Source: Propionibacteriaceae bacterium AM104-82
Lineage (GTDB): Bacteria > Actinomycetota > Actinomycetes > Propionibacteriales > Propionibacteriaceae
Direction: 5' to 3'
Assembly (NCBI GenBank): GCA_027658995.1
Contig: JAQDQK010000009.1
Location: 1 to 64,000, forward strand
Length of the DNA: 64,000 bases
Made by a program: the position numbers and the translations under genes
Notes under the pieces: model-generated
What the model was told of the DNA's origin: nothing
Seen by the model: the letters and a program-made list of their open reading frames with translations, nothing else
Database searches by the model: none
In this document: positions 34,705-43,596 of the stretch, in pieces
Layout: every line of letters starts with the position of its first letter
Position numbering within the stretch: the stretch's first letter is position 1

Positions 34705-35967
34705 GTGACAAGCACCGATACCGCCGCCCCGCGGCCGCCGCACGGGCTCGCCCCGATGGTCGGACGCGACCCGCGCGAGCCCGGACGCGTCGGGTCGCCG
34801 CTCGAACTGATCTTCGACCTGATCGCCGTCGTCGCCATCGCGATCGCGTCCTCACAACTGGGGCACCTGATGAGCGAGGGTCACTGGCTCGTCGGCATCG
34901 GGTCGTTCCTGTTCGCCGTCTTCGGGATCACCTGGGCGTGGTCCAGTTACTCGCAACTGCTCTCGGCCTTCGACACCGACGACTGGTCGGTCAGGCTGGT
35001 GACGCTCATGCAGATGGTCGGCGTCCTGATCCTTGCGCTCGGCATCGAGCCGATGGTGACGTCCCTCGACGCAGGGCTGACGCTCAACAACCAGCAGATG
35101 GTGCTCGGCTACGTCGTCATGCGCGTCGGCGTCATCATCCTGTGGCTGCGCGTGGCCCACGACTCGCCGCAGTACCGCGACACCGCCCTGGCCTATGTGC
35201 GGGCGCTGGTCATCTCGCAGGTCGGCTGGTGCCTCCAGGCGTTCCTGCCGCTACCGCCCAACCTCGCCCTCGCGGTGATGGGCGTGTGGCTGCTGCAGGA
35301 GGTGCTCTACCCGGTGCTGGCGGAGCGCCGTCGCAGGCTTCCATGGCATCCGCACCACATGGCCGAGCGCTACGGCGCCTTCACGATCATCACCCTCGGT
35401 GAGGTGGTGCTCGGCACCGTGACCGCCGTCGGCGCCGACGTGACCGCGTCCGGCTGGAGCCTCAACGCCGTCGTCGTCAGCATCGCCGGGCTCGCGATGG
35501 GGTTCGGCATCTGGTGGATCTACTTCATCCTCCCGGCAGGGGAACTGCTCGCGGTGCGACCCGCGCGCCTGCATGTCGTCGTGGTGCTGCACATCCTGCT
35601 GTACGCCTCCATCGCGGCGACCGGCGCGGGCCTGCACGTCGCGGCCAACTACGTCGAGGGCGAGGGGCACGTCACGCTCGTGTCGCTGGCGCTCCTCCTG
35701 GCCTGCGCGCCAACTGCCGCGGTCGTGATGATTTTCGCGCTGTTCCACGTGCTGTTGCCCGGCTTCGACGGCTTCCATGTCGGACTCCTCCTGGGGTCCG
35801 TGGCCGTCGCCGTCCTGGGCGTCGTGCTTGCCGCCGTCGGGGCGCCGCTGAGCGTGGTGATCGCCGTGCTGACGATGATCCCGTGGGTGAGCGTCGTCGG
35901 GTACGAGGTGCGGGGTCATCGGAGCCTCAGCAGGCGCGTCGACCAAGCGGTCGGGGCTGGCTCCTAG
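34705..35967 (+). CDS. Low temperature requirement protein A (LtrA) family
   Basis: 420-aa integral membrane protein. Seen: PLELIFDLIAVVAIAIA (the family's first helix signature), ITWAWSSYSQLLSAFDTDDW, AERYGAFTIITLGEVVLGTV, and about ten hydrophobic segments in all. GTG start at 34705 with GGAAGGA 7 nt before. LtrA was named for cold growth in Listeria, but its biochemical role is unknown. It converges on the Pr6Pr gene with a 4-bp overlap of the two stop codons. Confidence 0.9.
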   Translation: MTSTDTAAPRPPHGLAPMVGRDPREPGRVGSPLELIFDLIAVVAIAIASSQLGHLMSEGHWLVGIGSFLFAVFGITWAWSSYSQLLSAFDTDDWSVRLVTLMQMVGVLILALGIEPMVTSLDAGLTLNNQQMVLGYVVMRVGVIILWLRVAHDSPQYRDTALAYVRALVISQVGWCLQAFLPLPPNLALAVMGVWLLQEVLYPVLAERRRRLPWHPHHMAERYGAFTIITLGEVVLGTVTAVGADVTASGWSLNAVVVSIAGLAMGFGIWWIYFILPAGELLAVRPARLHVVVVLHILLYASIAATGAGLHVAANYVEGEGHVTLVSLALLLACAPTAAVVMIFALFHVLLPGFDGFHVGLLLGSVAVAVLGVVLAAVGAPLSVVIAVLTMIPWVSVVGYEVRGHRSLSRRVDQAVGAGS

Positions 35968-36608
35968 ACGGCGCCTGCGGCTGTCTCCTGCGGGCCGGGC
36001 AGCCGGTGGGAGACCCACCAGACGGCGGCGCCGAGCGCCAGGCCTGTCGCGAAGATGGCGAAGCTCACGACGGCGACGGATCCGTAGCCGTTGCTCGGGT
36101 TGAGAAACGGGTACGGAACCCAGCCGTCACTCGCCCCGCGGGCGAGCACCACCCCCAACCACACGGCCGGGTAGGCCAGCACCCACGGCAGCGCCCGCCA
36201 GGGGAGGGGCGGACGGTCGCGGACAAGCACCCAGTCGATGGGCAGAAGCAACGGGCTGATCACGTGCAGCACGGTGTTGGCCCACGGCGACGGGACGCCC
36301 CCGGCCTCGCCGAGCGGCGCCAGCAGCGTTGCGTAGACGATTCCGACGATGACGAGATAGACCGTGGCGCACGCCCGGGCGAGGTGCAGCCAACCGGGCA
36401 CGCGACGACGTGCGAGGGTGAGGACGGCGACGGCGGCGAGCACCGCCATACCCAAGAGGTTGGATTGGACGGTGAAATAGCCGAAGAAGTTGAACGCGTT
36501 CGGCGGAGCTCCGGTGTCCCTCCAGGCGACGGCGAAGGTCCACGCCGTGGCGGCGCCGATCAGGATCGCCAGGGCGAGGCGGGCGATGGCTGGCCACAGC
36601 GGCTTCAT
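35964..36608 (-). CDS. Pr6Pr family membrane protein
   Basis: 214-aa six-helix membrane protein of the Pr6Pr (FAR-17a/AIG1-like) family. Seen: NFFGYFTVQSNLL in the second helix region, the central HVISPLLLPIDWVL, and WVPYPFLNPSNGYG, which is the family hallmark. Function unknown; relatives are androgen-dependent TFPI-like esterase family members. It overlaps the LtrA gene 3' to 3' by 4 bp. Confidence 0.88.
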   Translation of the reverse strand: MKPLWPAIARLALAILIGAATAWTFAVAWRDTGAPPNAFNFFGYFTVQSNLLGMAVLAAVAVLTLARRRVPGWLHLARACATVYLVIVGIVYATLLAPLGEAGGVPSPWANTVLHVISPLLLPIDWVLVRDRPPLPWRALPWVLAYPAVWLGVVLARGASDGWVPYPFLNPSNGYGSVAVVSFAIFATGLALGAAVWWVSHRLPGPQETAAGAV

Positions 36609-36641
36609 GTCGGCACGCTACTGCTGACGCCGCGGGCGCGT

Positions 36642-36657
36642 CACCCCCTCGGGGGTG
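36642..36657. other. Short GC palindrome upstream of the Pr6Pr gene
   Basis: CACCCCC-TC-GGGGGTG, perfect 7-bp arms. It lies 34 bp before the Pr6Pr start, so it is in that gene's leader or promoter. The rest of 36609-36946 holds only copy E of the 80-bp element (36699-36777) and no gene. Confidence 0.4.
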
Positions 36658-36698
36658 CCGGGGACGGACGCGCCGTCGCCGCGGTGCGCGGTCAGGTG

Positions 36699-36777
36699 TT
36701 GAGCAGTATCGGCAAACCGTTGCACAACAACGCCCGTGGTCACGGCGTGGCGGCCGACGAGCAGCGGTGCTGCTCAA
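36699..36777. repeat. 80-bp palindromic element, copy E (79 bp)
   Basis: Termini TTGAGCAG...CTGCTCAA. Read on the minus strand, its first 12 and last 14 bases closely match copy D (TTGAGCAGCACC... and ...CCGATACTGCTCAA), so D and E form a second subfamily. It lies 169 bp past the formate-THF ligase stop. The interior pairs less well than copies A-C. Confidence 0.7.
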
Positions 36778-36946
36778 TAGGCGGCGAAGGCCTCGACGGC
36801 GGCGCCCCCGCGGGTCCTGCGAGAGGGTGTCCGGCCGAGGCAGGTTCCCCAGCGGAGGCCGAATGCCACGCAGACGTCGGCCGTGGTCGGGTCGGAGAAC
36901 GGGGCGCGCTACCGGCGGGCCGGACAGCGTCGCCAACCGCGCGTGC

Positions 36947-38653
36947 TCAGAACAGCCCGACGATTTCGCCGTCCTCGTCGACGTCGATCGCCTCGGCGGA
37001 GGGTCGGGCGGGTAGGCCGGGCATCGTCATGATGGTGCCGCAGATCATCACCACGAAGTCGGCACCCGCGCTGAGTCGCACCTCCCGCACGTCGACGACG
37101 TGGCCTTCCGGGGCGCCCCGGAGTTTCGGGTCCGTGGAGAACGAGTACTGGGTCTTGGCGACGCAGATCGGCAGGCCTCCGAAGCCGTCGGCCTCCAGCC
37201 GGCGCAGTTTCGCGCGCACCGCGGAACTGGCGCTGACATCGGAGGCCCCGTAGACGCGGGTCGCCACGGCGCGAAGCTTGCCGAGCAGCGACTCGGTCAG
37301 GGGGTAGGCGTAGGTCGGCTCGCTCGGGGTGTTGTCGCCTGCGACGCGCATCACGACCCGTGCCAACTCCTCGGCCCCCGCGCCGCCCTCGGCGAAGTGG
37401 CGCGCCTCGACGGTGGGCACGCCCAGCCGCTCGCAGGCCTCGACGATCGCCGCGACCTCCTCCGGGTCGTCCTCCGCGCGGTGGTTGATGGCGACGACGA
37501 CCTTCTGCCCGAACACGTCGCGCATCGTGGCGACGTGCCGCTCGAGGTTGACCAGGCCGCCGCGCACCGCGTCGACGTCGACCGCCGGGAGGTCCTCCAC
37601 CGCGACCCCGCCGTGGTACTTCATGGCGCGCACCGTCGTCACGATCACGGCGCACGCGGGACGCAACCCGGCGTCGCGGCAGACGATGTCGAAGTACTTC
37701 TCGGCGCCCAGGTCGGCGCCGAAGCCCGCCTCGGTGACGACCCAATCGGCGAGGCGCAGCGCGGAGTGGGTCGCGATGACGGTGTTGGTGCCGTGCGCGA
37801 TGTTGGCGAACGGCCCGCCGTGCACGAACGCTGGCGTGTGCTCCATGGTCTGCACCAGGTTGGGGGAGAGCGCGTCGCGCAGCAGCGCCGTCATGGCTCC
37901 GTGCGCGCCCAGGTCGGCGGCCGTCACGGGGCGCTTGTCGAGCGTCTGGGCCACGACGATCCGGCCGAGTCGCTCCTTCAGGTCGGCGATCGAGGTGGCG
38001 AGGCAGAACACGGCCATCACCTCGCTTGCAGGCACGATGTCGAAGCCGCCCTCGGAGGGGAAGCCGTTGCTGACGCCGCCGAGTCCCGTCACGATCTGGC
38101 GCAGCGCGCGGTCGTTGATGTCGAGCACCCGGCGCCACGTGATGCGGCGCTGGTCGATGCCGAGCGCGTTGCCGTGGAAGATGTGGTTGTCGATCATGGC
38201 GGCAAGCAGGTTGTTCGCGGCCGCGATGGCGCTGAAGTCGCCGGTGAAGTGCAGGTTGATGTCCTCCATCGGGATGACCTGCGCGTACCCGCCGCCCGCG
38301 GCGCCGCCCTTCATGCCGAAGACGGGGCCGAGCGCCGGCTCCCGTAGGCACAGCATCGCCTTCTCGCCGAGCCGGGTCAGGGCGTCGCCCAGCCCGACGG
38401 TCGTGGTGGTCTTGCCCTCGCCCGCGGGGGTCGGGGAGACCGCCGTCATGAGGATCAGTCGACCCTGGCGTCGAGGCGGGAGCGAGCCGAGCACCCGGAG
38501 CGGGATCTTCGCCTTGAAGCGTCCGTACGGCTCGATCTTGTCTGGGTCGATGCCGAGTCGCTCGGCGATCGTCGCGATCGGCAGCGGGGTGGCCGCTTGG
38601 GCGATCTCCATATTGTTCAGTGTCAACGCTGGCACCTTCCGGGATTCGTCCAC
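36947..38653 (-). CDS. fhs: Formate-tetrahydrofolate ligase
   Basis: 568-aa enzyme that joins formate to tetrahydrofolate with ATP to give 10-formyl-THF. Seen: P-loop region [14 protein letters not shown] (about 74-87), [20 protein letters not shown], and the C-terminal [21 protein letters not shown] typical of the family. Length is normal (about 555-570 aa). Start: GTG at 38653 precedes an N-terminus a little longer than usual; ATG 38611 (MEIAQAA) is the alternative. Monocistronic. It supplies one-carbon units for purines and formyl-methionine when formate is available. Confidence 0.95.
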   Translation of the reverse strand: MDESRKVPALTLNNMEIAQAATPLPIATIAERLGIDPDKIEPYGRFKAKIPLRVLGSLPPRRQGRLILMTAVSPTPAGEGKTTTTVGLGDALTRLGEKAMLCLREPALGPVFGMKGGAAGGGYAQVIPMEDINLHFTGDFSAIAAANNLLAAMIDNHIFHGNALGIDQRRITWRRVLDINDRALRQIVTGLGGVSNGFPSEGGFDIVPASEVMAVFCLATSIADLKERLGRIVVAQTLDKRPVTAADLGAHGAMTALLRDALSPNLVQTMEHTPAFVHGGPFANIAHGTNTVIATHSALRLADWVVTEAGFGADLGAEKYFDIVCRDAGLRPACAVIVTTVRAMKYHGGVAVEDLPAVDVDAVRGGLVNLERHVATMRDVFGQKVVVAINHRAEDDPEEVAAIVEACERLGVPTVEARHFAEGGAGAEELARVVMRVAGDNTPSEPTYAYPLTESLLGKLRAVATRVYGASDVSASSAVRAKLRRLEADGFGGLPICVAKTQYSFSTDPKLRGAPEGHVVDVREVRLSAGADFVVMICGTIMTMPGLPARPSAEAIDVDEDGEIVGLF

Positions 38654-38665
38654 TCACTATTTCAT

Positions 38666-38680
38666 CCCCCTCAGCGGGGG
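38666..38680 (-). promoter_or_regulatory. Hairpin covering the fhs ribosome-binding region
   Basis: CCCCC (38666-38670) and GGGGG (38676-38680) form a 5-bp stem with a TCAGC loop. On the mRNA the second arm is the GAGGGGG Shine-Dalgarno-like run. Directly after it comes ATG-AAA-TAG, a two-codon reading frame, before the GTG start. This could control initiation at fhs. Confidence 0.35.
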
Positions 38681-38752
38681 TGCCAGTCAGGGCCACATTG
38701 GGGACGTCGACGGGGAGTTTCACGCTCAGCCGGTTGGCTTAGGGTGGGTCGC

Positions 38753-39259
38753 ATGGAGGCAGTGCTGCGCCCCGCGGAGGGGCCCGATTGGGAGGCGACC
38801 GAGCGCGTCGAGCGCGCCGCCGACCGGTTGCTGGTCGACCTGCTGAGTCCCGACGAGTGGCCCCCTTCGGCGACGGCCGCCGAGCGTCGCGCGGCCCCCG
38901 GCTTCACGTTGGTCGCCGCCGTCGGTGGTGAGGTCGTCGGGTTCGTGCAGGTCCTCGAGGTCGACGGGGCGGCGCACCTGGAGCAGGTCTCGGTGCTGCC
39001 GGAGGTCGGCGGACACGGGATCGGACGCAGCCTCGTCGAGGCGTCGGTCGCCGAGGCCTCGCTCCGCGGGCATCGGGAGATCACGCTGCGGACCTTCGCC
39101 GACGTCGCCTTCAACGCCCCGTTCTACGCGTCGTGCGGGTTCGTGGAGTCTGCGCCGACGACGCCCTTCCAGGTCGGGTTGGTCGCGGTCGAGGAACGCT
39201 TGGGGCTGACGTCCCTAGGTCGCCGGATCCAGATGACTCGGACCCTGGACGCCGGCTGA
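38753..39259 (+). CDS. GNAT family N-acetyltransferase
   Basis: 168-aa acetyltransferase. Seen: the acetyl-CoA loop VLPEVGGHGIGRSLVEA (about 82-98, R/QxxGxG/A type), a preceding beta strand VGFVQVLEVDGAAHLEQVSV, and a C-terminal FYASCGFVE. ATG 38753 was chosen over an upstream open frame that lies in the fhs control region. Divergent from fhs. Substrate unknown. Confidence 0.88.
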   Translation: MEAVLRPAEGPDWEATERVERAADRLLVDLLSPDEWPPSATAAERRAAPGFTLVAAVGGEVVGFVQVLEVDGAAHLEQVSVLPEVGGHGIGRSLVEASVAEASLRGHREITLRTFADVAFNAPFYASCGFVESAPTTPFQVGLVAVEERLGLTSLGRRIQMTRTLDAG

Positions 39260-39268
39260 CCGACCTGC

Positions 39269-39660
39269 TGGTTGAGCCGCCTGCCGGGGGAGCCCGCGCT
39301 GGCGTGTCGAAACCCTCGTGAGTCGGAAGCGGGTCCTTGGCCGGGTTCCGGGCTCCGCGCCTGAGGGCGGGCGAGACCGGGTCGGGATCGACTGTTGGGT
39401 TGCGGACGTTTCGACGCGGACGCGCGACTTCGTCGGCCGTCCGGCTCAACGAGCGGTGGTCTGCTGGTTGAGCCGCCTGCCGGGCGGAGCCCGTGCTGGC
39501 GTGTCGAAACCCTCGTGAGTCGGTCGCCGTCCTTGGATGTGCGGCCGGTGCCGCATTTGACGGTGTGGAGAATGAGCGGGGTTGGGATTGTCTGCTGGGT
39601 TGCGGACGTTTCGACGCGGACGCGCGACTTCGTCGGCCGTCCGGCTCAACGAGCGGTGTC
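39269..39660. repeat. Hairpin-repeat array R6 between convergent genes
   Basis: About 440 bp without a gene (39260-39705). Two forward units start with GGTTGAGCC (39270 and 39467) and end GTCGAAACCC. Two inverted units start with GTTTCGAC (39408, near 39609) and end GGCTCAAC (39443, near 39644). The inverted units form GGACG/CGTCC outside CGAC-TTC-GTCG (39418-39442). Confidence 0.87.
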
Positions 39661-39705
39661 CCGCCGGACCCACTGCCCGTGCGCTTACCGTGAACCCGTC
39701 GGCGG

Positions 39706-40743
39706 CTACCGGGTGTGCTCGGCGAAGAAGGACCAGATCTCCTGCGTGGTGTCCAACTCGTTGCTCGCCGAGTTGCTGGGGTTGCCCTGCGACGTGACCG
39801 AGCCGGGCCAGTGGTGGGCGCCTCCGTCGATGGTGATCAGTTCGACGGTCCGTCCGGACGGGCAGGTCGCCGTCGAGCGCGTGATAGCGCCCGATCTCTG
39901 GTCGCTGGGCTCGGCGCAGTCGTCCACCGTGCGCCAGAACTCGTTCACGGTGGGGGCCGATGGGCCGTCGACGTTGCCGACCCCCGACCCGGGACCGCCG
40001 TCGTACGGCACGGACGGGTCGGAGGTGCCGTGGATCGCTAACAGCGAGACCGGCCGGGCGTCGGCGCAGTCGACCAACTGGGTTCCCGACACCGGCGCGA
40101 TCGCGGCGAAGACACCTGGCGCCTCGCAGGCGATTCGGTAACTCAGCATCGCGCCGTTGGAGAACCCGGTCAGGTAGACCCGGTCAGGGTCGAGCGGTTC
40201 CTCGCCGAGCAGTTCCGCCACCACCGCGGTGACGAAGCCGACGTCGTCCGCGTCGACGGTCTGCGCCCGGCCGCAGCAACTGCCCGCGTTCCAGGCCTGG
40301 CCGAGGCTCTCCGGGTAGGCGACGACGAAACCGTGCCGGTCCGCCGCCCGGTCCCAGCCGTAGGCGGCCTCGGCGGTTGCGGCGCTCCCGCCTCCGCCGT
40401 GCAGCACGACGACCACCGAGACCGGTTGCGTCACCTGGGCCGGTCGGTAGATCCGGAAGCTTCGCTGGGTTCCGTCCCAGGTCAACTGATGGTCGGAGCG
40501 GCCGTCGGGCAGGGTCAGCGAGGAAGGGGCGTCGGTGGAACTCGGGTCTGCCGAGGTCGGTGGCGTGGCGCTCGAGGGCGCCGCGCTGGGAGGAGCCGTG
40601 CTGGGAGTCGCCGTGTTCTGGCCGACCCTGTCGGCCCCGGCGCAGCCGGTGAGCAGCGCGAGGACAAGAGCGATGACGGCGAACACTGGGGCTCGTCGCG
40701 GGCGGGGGCGGCCCGCGTGTCGTGTCGCCTGAAGTGTGTCCAT
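39706..40743 (-). CDS. Secreted lipoprotein esterase, LpqC/PHB depolymerase-like
   Basis: 345-aa alpha/beta hydrolase lipoprotein. Seen: signal with lipobox LLTGC (about residue 33), a Ser/Thr/Pro-rich linker (about 45-75), then VVLHGGGGSAATAEAAYGW, nucleophile Ser in GFSNGAM, DPSVPYDGG and a C-terminal GGAHHWPG. This is the polyhydroxybutyrate depolymerase/feruloyl-esterase-like (Esterase_phd) fold. It acts outside the membrane on an ester such as a polyester or feruloyl sugar. ATG 40743 is preferred over an upstream TTG, which would put an operator inside the gene. Divergent from a MarR gene. Confidence 0.85.
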   Translation of the reverse strand: MDTLQATRHAGRPRPRRAPVFAVIALVLALLTGCAGADRVGQNTATPSTAPPSAAPSSATPPTSADPSSTDAPSSLTLPDGRSDHQLTWDGTQRSFRIYRPAQVTQPVSVVVVLHGGGGSAATAEAAYGWDRAADRHGFVVAYPESLGQAWNAGSCCGRAQTVDADDVGFVTAVVAELLGEEPLDPDRVYLTGFSNGAMLSYRIACEAPGVFAAIAPVSGTQLVDCADARPVSLLAIHGTSDPSVPYDGGPGSGVGNVDGPSAPTVNEFWRTVDDCAEPSDQRSGAITRSTATCPSGRTVELITIDGGAHHWPGSVTSQGNPSNSASNELDTTQEIWSFFAEHTR

Positions 40744-40752
40744 GCTCCATAA

Positions 40753-40769
40753 TGACAGGTAACCTGACA
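40753..40769. promoter_or_regulatory. MarR-type operator TGACAGGTAACCTGACA
   Basis: A 17-bp near-perfect dyad (7 of 8 pairs around a central A) between the esterase start (40743) and the MarR gene start (40791). It is the only dyad in this divergent 47-bp gap and so the probable site for the MarR protein on both promoters. Confidence 0.65.
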
Positions 40770-40790
40770 ATCGTGAAGGGGTTGGGCTGG

Positions 40791-41225
40791 ATGACTACCG
40801 AGAACGCGCTTGCCGGGCGCACCGTTCCTGGGCTGGTGCAGCGCTTGGCCAGGCGCAACACCGCGGCGTTGGCGCGTGCGCTGGCGGATGCCGGGATGGA
40901 CGACCTGCCGCCGGCTCAGGCGCTGTTGCTCCCGGTAATCGGGCGTGAGGAACGGGCGGCGCGGGTCGCCGAGCGGGCCGGGGTCGCGCGCCAGACGGTG
41001 GCGCAGGCGATCGCCGGGCTGGAGCGGTCGGGCTACGTGGAGCGCGACGAGGATCCGGAGGACGCGCGCGCGAAACTGGTGCACCTGACCCGTCGCGGAC
41101 GAGAGGCGATCGCCGTGGTCAGGGCCGCAGGGGTCGCCGAGCAGCGACGCTGGGCGCAGATCCTTGGCCCCAAACGCCTTGCCGATCTGCGTGAGCACCT
41201 GCTGGACCTGCTGGAGGCCGACTGA
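40791..41225 (+). CDS. MarR family transcriptional regulator
   Basis: 144-aa winged-helix regulator. Seen: recognition helix ARVAERAGVARQTVAQAIAGLE (about 66-87), wing YVERDEDPEDARAKLVHLT, and the helical dimerisation ends. ATG 40791 with GAAGGGG 9 nt before. Divergent from the secreted esterase, so it likely represses that gene and itself and responds to a phenolic or other aromatic product. Confidence 0.9.
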   Translation: MTTENALAGRTVPGLVQRLARRNTAALARALADAGMDDLPPAQALLLPVIGREERAARVAERAGVARQTVAQAIAGLERSGYVERDEDPEDARAKLVHLTRRGREAIAVVRAAGVAEQRRWAQILGPKRLADLREHLLDLLEAD

Positions 41226-41247
41226 GCCGCCAGCGTGGGTTGCGGAC

Positions 41248-41290
41248 GTTTCGACGCGGACGCGCGACTTCGTCGGCCGTCCGGCTCAAC
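41248..41290. repeat. Single inverted hairpin-repeat unit R7
   Basis: One unit from GTTTCGAC (41248) to GGCTCAAC (41283) with the GGACG/CGTCC plus CGAC-TTC-GTCG hairpin of R6, 23 bp past the MarR stop. The rest of 41226-41479 shows no feature. This is the one unit of the family found between genes in tandem rather than between convergent genes. Confidence 0.8.
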
Positions 41291-41479
41291 GAGCGGTCTC
41301 GATGCGTCGCCGAACCGTAGTGGGGCCGATGGCCTCGCCGGTCGCTGCGAGCCCGTCGGCGGTCCGAGCGTGCATTCACCAACGTCTGAGGTGGTGCGTG
41401 ACGTCCGCATCTCACGGATGCCCGGTGTTACCGTCGAAAACCGATCTCAGGGCAGAGATGGACGGATGGGAGTGCAGCC

Positions 41480-41869
41480 ATGAAGCAAGACGCCCGACTT
41501 GCGCCGGCGGTCTTGGCGGCGCTGACGGTCCTCACCCTCGCCGCCGGCTGTGCCGGGCAGTCTCCGTCGCCCACGCCCAGTTGTGCTCCGGATCTGAGGG
41601 CGTGGATCGGCCAGCCTCTCGACAAGTTCGTCGCGTGCAAGGGCGACGACGGGACGCTTCTGGTTCAAGACGCCAGCCCGCGGGTGGGGCTGAAGCCGTC
41701 GTATGACGGGACGCCTGGGAAGAATGGGCAGTGGCGGATCGTGAACGCCTGCAGTGATGCTCCGGATTGGCTCGCTGCCAGGACGGTTGAAGTCGCCGTG
41801 ATCCCCGTTGAGCACGCTGTTGGCGATGCCGACTTCTCGGACGCGGTGGTGTGCGAGTTCCCGCAGTGA
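41480..41869 (+). CDS. Small secreted lipoprotein
   Basis: 129-aa protein. Seen: signal peptide with lipobox LAAGC (about residues 21-25), then a Ser/Pro linker and a domain with three further cysteines (CAPDLRAWIGQPLDKF, ACKGDDG, NACSDAPDW) plus a last one near the C-terminus, so two disulfides are possible. The WIGQPLD...DGT pattern resembles PASTA/SmpA-like folds, but no family is certain. More A/T third positions than its neighbours, which may mean transfer or weak selection. Confidence 0.65.
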   Translation: MKQDARLAPAVLAALTVLTLAAGCAGQSPSPTPSCAPDLRAWIGQPLDKFVACKGDDGTLLVQDASPRVGLKPSYDGTPGKNGQWRIVNACSDAPDWLAARTVEVAVIPVEHAVGDADFSDAVVCEFPQ

Positions 41870-41965
41870 CTTGGGGTGAGGGTCGACTCAGGGTGGGAGT
41901 CGGTAGTCCCGCGCAGAGCCCGCGGACGCAGCCCGATGGCGGACCGACGAGCGGCGTCCTCGGCC

Positions 41966-43153
41966 CTAGACGACCAGGTCGCCGTCCCGTACGACGACGC
42001 GGCCGCCAGCCACCACGACCTCCCGGCGCGGGGTCCGCACCAGGGCGTCCGGGACGTTCTCGGCGTCGAGCAGCACCACGTCCGCGCGGTCGCCGACCGA
42101 CAGTCCGTGCGACCCGCGGTGCACGAACGGGGCCGCCGACGATGTCGCCAACGCCACGGCCCTGGTCAGGTCCTCGTCCGTCCTGAGCCCGTGCAGTCGG
42201 GCGAAACCGAGCGCGACCTTCAGCAGGTCGCCGTCCCCGAACGGCGACCACAGGTCACGGATCCCGTCGGTGCCGAGGCCCAGGTGCATGCCGCGCTCCA
42301 GCATCCGCCGCCACGGCAGCGGCGCGGTCCGCACCGGTGCGACCGTGGTCCAGTCGATTCCCGCCTCGGCCAACCGGTCGACCAGCGCCTCCTGCCTGCC
42401 GGGGGTCACGTCGCCCAAGCCGAATCCGTGCGACACCACGACCCTGCCCTGCAGCCCGATGGCGATCGTCCGATCTGCGATCAGCTCGAACTGGAACGCC
42501 CCCAACTCGCCGCCGTCGTGCAGGTGGATGTCCAGCCCGACGCCGCGCCGCGCCGCGATCCCGAACAGGCCGTCGAGTTGGCCGACCGGGTCGCGGTCCA
42601 GCGACGCCGGGTCGATCCCGCCGATGCTCGCTGCCCCAGCCTCGGCTGCCCGGTCGAGCAGGTCGAGCACGCCCGGCCGACGCAGCACGCCGTCCTGCGG
42701 AAACGCCACGATCTCGACGTCGACGGCGCCGTCGAGCGCCGCGGCAGCCTCCTTCACCGCCTCGATGCCGCGCAGGCCGACCCCGAGGTCGACGTCGACG
42801 TGCGTGCGGGTCGCCGTCGTGCCGTGCCTCAGGAACTCCCGCAGCACCGCGACCGTCGCGTCGACGCTGGGGATGCCGAGAGCGTCGCGCTCGGCCCGCT
42901 CGTGCGCGATCCGCCCCTGCGTGGTCGCCTCGCCGCCGTAGGACACCCACGGCATGCCCCACCAACTCTTGTCGATGTGTGCGTGAGCGTTGATGAACCC
43001 GGGCAGCGCAAGCAGGCCGCGCCCGTCGAGCACCCTGTCCGCGACCGCCTCACCGCCGGTCGGGGCGATCGCGTCGATCAGCCCGTCCGTGATCGCGAGG
43101 TCGACGGCGGCGCCGCCGAGCGGGCGGATGTTGGTCACGATCAGGTCGGTCAT
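41966..43153 (-). CDS. Amidohydrolase family protein, cytosine deaminase-like
   Basis: 395-aa TIM-barrel hydrolase. Seen: metal ligands in HAHIDKSWW (about 57-65), HLHDGG (about 195-200), VSHGFGLG (about 226-233), and GTDGIRDLWSPFGDGD (about 282-297). These are the cytosine/isoguanine deaminase pattern, with terminal beta-sandwich strands on both sides. ATG 43153; an upstream open extension has no ribosome site. Divergent from the VOC gene. It may deaminate a pyrimidine or hydrolyse a related cyclic amide; the substrate is not fixed by sequence. Confidence 0.85.
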   Translation of the reverse strand: MTDLIVTNIRPLGGAAVDLAITDGLIDAIAPTGGEAVADRVLDGRGLLALPGFINAHAHIDKSWWGMPWVSYGGEATTQGRIAHERAERDALGIPSVDATVAVLREFLRHGTTATRTHVDVDLGVGLRGIEAVKEAAAALDGAVDVEIVAFPQDGVLRRPGVLDLLDRAAEAGAASIGGIDPASLDRDPVGQLDGLFGIAARRGVGLDIHLHDGGELGAFQFELIADRTIAIGLQGRVVVSHGFGLGDVTPGRQEALVDRLAEAGIDWTTVAPVRTAPLPWRRMLERGMHLGLGTDGIRDLWSPFGDGDLLKVALGFARLHGLRTDEDLTRAVALATSSAAPFVHRGSHGLSVGDRADVVLLDAENVPDALVRTPRREVVVAGGRVVVRDGDLVV

Positions 43154-43200
43154 GTTCGACACGCTAGTCGCCGCGGGGCCAGCGGTGGTTGACTGGCCGC

Positions 43201-43596
43201 ATGGACCCCACACCTGGGCTGGCAGGCATCCACCACGTGACGCTGAGCGTGAGCGACCTCGACAGAACCCTCGCCTGGTACCGCGACGTGCTCGGCTTCG
43301 AGCCGGTGATGTCGGCCGAGGTCGACGGGATGCGCAAGGCGCTGCTGACCCGCGACGGCATCCGCGTCAGCTTCGTCGAGCACGGTGACCTGGCCGAGCC
43401 GGGGCCGTTCAGCGAGCGCAGGGTCGGCCTCGATCACCTCAGCTTCGCGGTCGCCGGACGCGAAGCGCTCGACCGCTGGGCCGAGATCCTCGATGGTCAC
43501 GAGGTCCGGCGCAGCCCCATCGTCGGCGGGACCATGGGCGACGTGCTCTCGTTCCGCGATCCCGACAACATCGCGCTGGAGTTCTACACCGTCTAG
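43201..43596 (+). CDS. VOC superfamily protein
   Basis: 131-aa glyoxalase/fosfomycin-resistance-like protein. Seen: LAGIHHVTLSVSDLDRTLAWYRDVLGFEP (split over 8-36), VGLDHLSFAVA, and the C-terminal FRDPDNIALEFY. The His of IHHVTL, the His of GLDHLSF and the Glu of LEFY are typical metal ligands, so it is more likely a metalloenzyme than the other VOC protein here. It overlaps the convergent zinc-finger gene by 4 bp at the stops. Confidence 0.85.
   Translation: MDPTPGLAGIHHVTLSVSDLDRTLAWYRDVLGFEPVMSAEVDGMRKALLTRDGIRVSFVEHGDLAEPGPFSERRVGLDHLSFAVAGREALDRWAEILDGHEVRRSPIVGGTMGDVLSFRDPDNIALEFYTV

Noticed and set aside
36609..36946. Possible small RNA or gene between Pr6Pr and fhs
   Set aside because: Beyond the 79-bp palindrome and a short GC dyad nothing recognisable was found.
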